A model generated the notes under the pieces. That model was not told where the DNA came from and ran no database searches. It worked only from the letters and a program-made list of their open reading frames with translations. The translations under genes were made by a program, and so were the position numbers. DNA of 9,299 nt, from the NCBI GenBank assembly GCA_964500775.1, contig CAZCQG010000060.1:1-9299 (forward strand). Reading direction: 5' to 3'. Shown here piece after piece: positions 5,008-9,299 of the stretch. Source of the DNA: CAZCQG01 sp964500775. GTDB lineage: Bacteria; Campylobacterota; Campylobacteria; Campylobacterales; CAZCQG01. Position 1 is the first letter of the stretch. Every line of letters begins with the position of its first letter.

Positions 5008-7308
5008 ATGGGTAGGATTTTCTCTATTTCGGTGTGGGTTGCGCTACTGTCGCTCCCTTTGTATGCGACACAGACTAGTCAAGAGAATCTCAACTTTGTT
5101 TGGGTGATACTTTGTGCCTCTCTCGTGTTTTTTATGCAAGCGGGCTTCACCGCTTTAGAATCGGGACTCGTGCGAGCGAAAAACTCTATAAACGTAGCGA
5201 TAAAAAACGTCAGCGATATGATTTTTTCACTCATTGTTTTCTTTCTCGTCGGATTTGCATTTATGTTCGGGGATGACGTAAACGGATTTCTGGGGATTAC
5301 GAAATTTTTGCTTCACGGTGCGGAAACCCCCGATGATTACTCCTTTTTTATTTTCCAAGCCGTATTTTGCGGCACGGCGGCGACTATAGTTTCAGGTGCC
5401 GTGGCAGAGCGGATAAAGTTCGAAGGGTATTTACTCGCGACCGTTTTTATCTCCGCTATCGTATACCCAATATCGGGACACTGGATATGGGGGAGCGGCG
5501 GATGGCTTGCGGAGAAGGGTTTTGTCGATTTTGCGGGAAGCACCGCAGTCCATAGCGTGGGAGCGTGGTTCGGTTTGGCAGGCGCGATATTTTTAGGACC
5601 GAGAATAGGACGCTTTGATGGCGAGGGGAAAATCCATGAACTCCCGGGTAACTCGATACCTTTGGTTGCCATCGGTGTGTTTATTTTGTGGTTCGGATGG
5701 TTTGGATTCAACGGCGGAAGTACGCTAAGCGGGGATGGCTCGGTGGCTAAGATCGTGGTAAATACTTCGCTTGCCGCAGGAGTAGGGGGAATCACGGGTT
5801 TTACCCTATCAAAGATATTTATCGGTAAACCCGATGTATTAAAAATGCTCAACGGAATCTTGGCGGGACTAGTGGGGATCACCGCAGGCTGTGCGGCGGT
5901 CACTCCTATAGGTGCGATATGGATAGGAATCGGAGCGGGCGCGGTCGTCTATTTTGCCGAGTGGCTGCTCATAAATATATTCAAAATAGACGATCCCGTA
6001 GGAGCGATACCGGTTCACGGCTTTTCGGGCGCATGGGGGACAATCGCTTTGGCAATATTCGCACCTGCGAGCGCATTGCCCGCAGGAGATAATCTTGCGC
6101 AATTATGGATACAGTTAATCGGCGTGGGTGCGGCGTTTGCGTGGGCATTTTTACTTGGTTTGGTATTTTTCTTCGTGCTTAAAATAACAAAAACGCTTCG
6201 AGTGCCTCCCGAGTATGAGATGCGAGGGCTCAATGAGGCAGAACACGGCGCGAAACAGACGATGCTTGATACCTACGATACGATAAATTATATGATCAAA
6301 ACGGGAGACTTCTCGAAAAAAATAGAGGTTGAAATCGGGACGGAAGCGGGCGATATAGCGCGAGTGTTTAATGAGCTAGTCGATGAGGTACAAAACGTCG
6401 CCGATACCGCACAAAAAGTAGCAAAAGGGGATATAGGCTCAAACGTCGAGCCAAAAGGGGAGAACGATAGACTGGGGGTGGCGATGAATCAGATGATACA
6501 GAAGCTCCGCAGTTTCGTAGGGCAGCTCTCCGCCGTAGTGCAAAATATCCAAGATTCGGCGAGTGAGCTTGGCGGTGCGTCGAAGAATCTCATAACGATA
6601 AACGATTCGCTTTCTCACAATATCTCTACCGTCGCGCAAAACGTGAGCGACACGGATAATGCTATGAGCAAGATGGAGGCGTGTTCTAATTCGGGCGGCG
6701 CGTATATGCGGGATCTCGTAAAATCGATGCAGGTGATGAATGAAACTATGGAGGAGTTTAACTCCAATATCAAAACACTCGATAGCAGCGTGAATGATAT
6801 AGAGAGTATCGTGACGATGATAAACGACATCGCCGATCAAACAAATCTTTTAGCGCTCAATGCAGCCATTGAAGCGGCGCGTGCGGGTGAACACGGGAGG
6901 GGATTTGCCGTGGTCGCCGATGAAGTGAGGAATCTCGCCGAAAAGACTCAAAAAGCGACGGCGGAGATCAATGCTAGACTAGGGACGCTCAAAGAGAACT
7001 CTAATTCTGCGATGGAATCGAGTAAAAGTAGTATACAGATTCTCACCGACGGTATGGAAAAAGTCTCGCGCGCAGATGAATCCTTCGGCGCTATCAGCAC
7101 ATCTGTAAGTGATGTCAAGTCAAAAATGGAGAGCGTCGTACGTATCACCGAAAAAGAGGTAGAGGATGGAAAGGTGACCAAGCACTCTATCGGCGCTATC
7201 GAAAAAATAGTGAAGAATCTCACCGCACAAGTTGAGACCTTGCGCTCTATCACCTCGTTCTTTCAAGTGAGTGAGAGGGTAAATCCGGCGCTATTGGAGG
7301 CAAAATAG
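5008..7308 (+). CDS. Ammonium transporter (Amt) fused to HAMP-like segments and a chemoreceptor (MCP) signalling domain
   Basis: This 766-residue inner-membrane protein joins two families. Residues 1-20 look like a signal peptide (cleavage near LYA/TQ), as in AmtB. Residues about 25-395 form an Amt domain with about 11 hydrophobic segments. By my alignment to E. coli AmtB the key residues are present: F120 and F234 (Phe gate), W161, D174 in DFAGSTAVH, S238 in GFNGGS, and the twin histidines H182 and H337. After a linker, two HAMP-like units follow: KTGDFSKKIEVEIG with FNELVDEVQNV, about 421-462, then AKGDIGSNVEPKGEND with MNQMIQKLRSFV, about 463-505. An MCP coiled coil fills about 505-750; its tip IADQTNLLALNAAIEAARAG (608-627) and GRGFAVVADEVRNLAEKT bind CheA/CheW in known receptors. 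There is no C-terminal CheR-docking NWETF-type pentapeptide. No glnK adjoins it, and the usual AmtB tail that binds PII is replaced. I infer ammonium taxis; residual transport is possible. Confidence 0.93.
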   Translation: MGRIFSISVWVALLSLPLYATQTSQENLNFVWVILCASLVFFMQAGFTALESGLVRAKNSINVAIKNVSDMIFSLIVFFLVGFAFMFGDDVNGFLGITKFLLHGAETPDDYSFFIFQAVFCGTAATIVSGAVAERIKFEGYLLATVFISAIVYPISGHWIWGSGGWLAEKGFVDFAGSTAVHSVGAWFGLAGAIFLGPRIGRFDGEGKIHELPGNSIPLVAIGVFILWFGWFGFNGGSTLSGDGSVAKIVVNTSLAAGVGGITGFTLSKIFIGKPDVLKMLNGILAGLVGITAGCAAVTPIGAIWIGIGAGAVVYFAEWLLINIFKIDDPVGAIPVHGFSGAWGTIALAIFAPASALPAGDNLAQLWIQLIGVGAAFAWAFLLGLVFFFVLKITKTLRVPPEYEMRGLNEAEHGAKQTMLDTYDTINYMIKTGDFSKKIEVEIGTEAGDIARVFNELVDEVQNVADTAQKVAKGDIGSNVEPKGENDRLGVAMNQMIQKLRSFVGQLSAVVQNIQDSASELGGASKNLITINDSLSHNISTVAQNVSDTDNAMSKMEACSNSGGAYMRDLVKSMQVMNETMEEFNSNIKTLDSSVNDIESIVTMINDIADQTNLLALNAAIEAARAGEHGRGFAVVADEVRNLAEKTQKATAEINARLGTLKENSNSAMESSKSSIQILTDGMEKVSRADESFGAISTSVSDVKSKMESVVRITEKEVEDGKVTKHSIGAIEKIVKNLTAQVETLRSITSFFQVSERVNPALLEAK

Positions 7309-7317
7309 CCTCTTTTT
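7297..7317 (+). terminator. Intrinsic terminator overlapping the Amt-MCP stop codon
   Basis: GAGGC (7297-7301) pairs with GCCTC (7308-7312) around the loop AAAATA, extended by a G-U pair on the outside, and is followed by TTTTT (7313-7317). The TAG stop (7306-7308) sits at the loop/3'-arm junction, so the 5' arm is the codons for the last Glu-Ala. The GC-rich 5-bp stem with a clean T run is short but well formed. It should separate this gene from the kinase gene downstream. Confidence 0.6.
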
Positions 7318-7341
7318 AAAGTTAATTTAATGGTTTAGTTA

Positions 7342-7347
7342 TACAAT
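7342..7347 (+). promoter_or_regulatory. Weak candidate -10 for the sensor kinase gene
   Basis: TACAAT (within TTATACAATAG) lies about 46 bases before the kinase start, downstream of the preceding terminator, which fits an independent promoter. The 85-base gap is AT-rich throughout, so other -10-like hexamers exist (for example TTATTT near 7365). Low confidence. Confidence 0.3.
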
Positions 7348-7393
7348 AGATAAATTTACTAAAATTATTTTTAGTTATTAGGTAGATTTATCG

Positions 7394-9299
7394 ATGAAAT
7401 TTACTATTAAAGCAAAAATCACGGCGCTTATCATCGCGATACTTTTTGTATCCGCGGTGATAGGGGCAAATATTATTATTGCCTACATCAAGCAAGAGAC
7501 CGTAAAATCTCTACTAGGGCAACAGCTCTCCGTACTCCACTACATCGCAAAAGAAAAAAGCAACGAGCTCAATATCAGGATGCAACAACTAGAAGCAAAA
7601 GGGCATCAAATTACCGAACCGATCTTTCAAGATAGAAAAAAACTTAAAGCGTGGCTTACGGATAGCCGTGCGGCAAATATATTTTTCGACAAAGGGTTGT
7701 TTGTCGTGAATCTTCAAGGGGAGTGCATTGCCGATGGCTCAAACGATATGGGGCGTTTGGGATTTAATTTTAGCGATAGGAAGTGGTTTTCGTATGTTCT
7801 CGCCAATAAATCCACCTACCTCTCCGAGCCTATCATCGCAAAAACAAACGGCATCCCGATACTCCCGATAGCCGCCCCTTTGCAAACAAAGGAGGGAAAG
7901 CTTCTCGGTGTGCTCGTAGGGGGAAACAGCTTAGGAGGCGGATATTTTTTAAATGAGCTTATTGATGCAAAATTCGGAAATCACGGAAAATATTTTTTGA
8001 TTTCTGTACGGGATGGAGTATTTGTGGGCGGCAGCGAAAAAGAGACCATGAGTAAGAGCGTCGCCGATATTGAAGAGCACGATATTTTAACTGAGCTTTT
8101 GAAAAAAGAGGAGTGCTCCAAGATGCTATATGATTCCGAAGGGAAGGAGTATCTCGCATCGAGTGTAAAATTTATGCAGGGTGATTTGGCGATTGCGGTA
8201 GTCTTTGAAGCAAAAAAAGCATTTTCGTACCTAGAAAAAACTTTTACGGTAGTAAATGCGGTAGCGTATATCGGCGTAAGCGTAGTGGCGTTCATAGTTT
8301 GGCTAGTGCTCAAACGACTTTTAGGGAGGCTTGAGGAGGTATCCGAGAGTTTTAGAACTATGGCGCAAAAAGATGCGAAACTTGTGCCGATCCGTGAAGG
8401 GGATGACGGTGATGAGATTGATGCTCTTATTTTGGACTTTAATAAACTGCAAGAAAAACGGCTGGAGCTAGAAGAAGAGATAAAGAGGCAAAACCTTGAG
8501 CTCTCCGATCTCAATCAAAATCTTGAGCGAAAAGTGGAGACGCAAGTGAGATTGCGGATGGAGGCGGAAAAAAAGGCGGGAGAGCTGCGAGATCTCTATA
8601 ATATCCATAGGCTAAAATCTATGAATGAGCTGATAAAAAATATCGCGCACCACTGGAGACAACCTCTAAGTGTTATTGCCATAATCGTAAGCGTCCAAAT
8701 CGAAAAGCTTCAAAATAATCCGACAAATGTAGACACGGAAGAGATGGAGAAAATGGAACAAATCCTTTATGAGGTAGAGCAACTCTCCAAAATAATCGCC
8801 ATTTTCAGCAGGTATGCTAGCGATGTTGTAGTGATGTCCGATTTTTACCTCGACGAGGAGCTAGAAAATATAGTCACAATGTATAAAACTCGTTTTATGA
8901 GTGAAGGAATCGAGCTAGAAACACATTTTGAAAAAGCGATCGTACATGGACAAAAAAGCCTTTTTGCGACTACGATAATGGCGCTTTTAGAAAATTGTGC
9001 CGATTCTATTCGCAAAAGAAAAGGGAAAGATGCCGCTTTTGTCGGTCAAGTTTCTATAAAAACCAAACATGAAAAACAAAGGGTGAAGATCTTTATTTCA
9101 GACAACGGCACGGGTTTGGATAAGGAGACGATGCTCCACCTTTTTGAGCCTTACTTCACCTCGAAGTTTAAAAGTAAAAACGTCGGATTGTCTTTATTTA
9201 TGGCAAAAAAGAATCTAGAAGAGTATTTTGGCGGAAATATTTCTGCGCATAACAATAAAAAAAGAGGAGCGACGTTCGTTATCGATTTGCCGGCAATAG
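7394..9299 (+). CDS. Cache-domain membrane sensor histidine kinase (3' end beyond window)
   Basis: The frame is open from ATG 7394 to the edge: 635 residues are visible, ending FVIDLPAI, probably only a few short of the true end. A membrane segment (about 8-30) precedes a periplasmic sensor of about 250 residues that looks Cache-like (SEPIIAKTNGIPILPIAAPL at 144-163, then GKLLGVLVGG). A second membrane segment is at about 285-307. A HAMP-like linker (about 308-352) and a charged coiled coil (about 352-405) lead to the dimerisation domain, with phospho-accepting H419 in IAHHWRQPL. The ATPase domain has an N box (LLENCADSI, N533), G1 (D570-NGTG), an F box (LFEPYFTSK) and a G2 region reading KNVGLSLFMAKK, which lacks the usual GTGLGL. 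It should phosphorylate an unseen response regulator in response to a small extracellular ligand that cannot be named. The ribosome-binding site is weak (AGG 7380-7382), but an in-frame TAG at 7379 and the membrane segment fix the start. H-x-W-R-Q-P-L kinases are abundant in Campylobacterota. Confidence 0.9.
   Translation, partial: MKFTIKAKITALIIAILFVSAVIGANIIIAYIKQETVKSLLGQQLSVLHYIAKEKSNELNIRMQQLEAKGHQITEPIFQDRKKLKAWLTDSRAANIFFDKGLFVVNLQGECIADGSNDMGRLGFNFSDRKWFSYVLANKSTYLSEPIIAKTNGIPILPIAAPLQTKEGKLLGVLVGGNSLGGGYFLNELIDAKFGNHGKYFLISVRDGVFVGGSEKETMSKSVADIEEHDILTELLKKEECSKMLYDSEGKEYLASSVKFMQGDLAIAVVFEAKKAFSYLEKTFTVVNAVAYIGVSVVAFIVWLVLKRLLGRLEEVSESFRTMAQKDAKLVPIREGDDGDEIDALILDFNKLQEKRLELEEEIKRQNLELSDLNQNLERKVETQVRLRMEAEKKAGELRDLYNIHRLKSMNELIKNIAHHWRQPLSVIAIIVSVQIEKLQNNPTNVDTEEMEKMEQILYEVEQLSKIIAIFSRYASDVVVMSDFYLDEELENIVTMYKTRFMSEGIELETHFEKAIVHGQKSLFATTIMALLENCADSIRKRKGKDAAFVGQVSIKTKHEKQRVKIFISDNGTGLDKETMLHLFEPYFTSKFKSKNVGLSLFMAKKNLEEYFGGNISAHNNKKRGATFVIDLPAI

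Noticed and set aside
5337..5903. A 188-codon proline-rich open frame on the minus strand inside the Amt domain.
   Set aside because: It is a shadow of the Gly-rich Amt codons (complement of GGN gives Pro-like codons) and has no recognisable domain.
7981..8514. A 177-codon serine-rich open frame on the minus strand inside the kinase gene.
   Set aside because: It is antisense to the periplasmic, linker and coiled-coil parts of a convincing kinase; its Ser-rich, low-complexity composition is what the complement of acidic, Lys-rich codons yields. No ribosome-binding site or family resemblance was seen.
1..9299. Mobile elements, CRISPR arrays, tRNA/rRNA genes, attachment sites and a replication origin.
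   Set aside because: No transposase or integrase motifs, no regularly spaced repeats, no cloverleaf or rRNA signatures and no DnaA-box cluster were seen; the gene content is ordinary chromosomal.

Overview
The window looks like the chromosome of a flagellated, chemotactic Campylobacterota (Epsilonproteobacteria) bacterium, probably of the free-living Sulfurimonas/Sulfuricurvum/Sulfurovum type. The grounds are the flhA/rpsO divergent arrangement, a histidine kinase with an H-x-W-R-Q-P-L type H box, TATTAT-like -10 elements without a clear -35, and moderately AT-rich intergenic DNA. No species is assigned. Genes are packed tightly and no gene-free stretch exceeds about 180 bases.

Left part (1-4432, minus strand): one compact transcription unit read right to left. 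It runs flhA (flagellar export gate), a DHH/DHHA1 phosphoesterase, an 84-residue acidic protein of unknown function, purN (purine synthesis) and a gene that leaves the window at base 1. That last gene encodes a receiver-like domain in which the phosphorylation residues appear to be replaced. Every junction is an overlap, an abutment or a 2-base gap, so translational coupling is likely. Three of the five genes appear to start with GTG or TTG.

Middle (4433-5007): a divergent promoter region of about 120 bp carries a perfect 6-4-6 inverted repeat that touches the proposed flhA -10 box. It is followed by rpsO (ribosomal protein S15) with a hairpin terminator built over its stop codon, then a 60-base G-free, C/T-rich tract and a promoter.

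Right part (5008-9299, plus strand): the most interesting gene is a 766-residue fusion. An apparently complete Amt ammonium channel, with pore and twin-histidine residues present, is joined through two HAMP-like segments to a methyl-accepting chemotaxis signalling domain. This suggests an ammonium chemoreceptor that senses through a transporter fold. Behind another stop-codon-embedded terminator lies a Cache-type membrane sensor histidine kinase whose last residues fall beyond the right edge.

Taken together, the window combines motility (flhA), chemotaxis and ammonium sensing (Amt-MCP), and environmental two-component sensing (Cache kinase, pseudo-receiver) with housekeeping genes (rpsO, purN, DHH). 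I see no insertion sequence, CRISPR array, tRNA, rRNA or other mobile-DNA signature.
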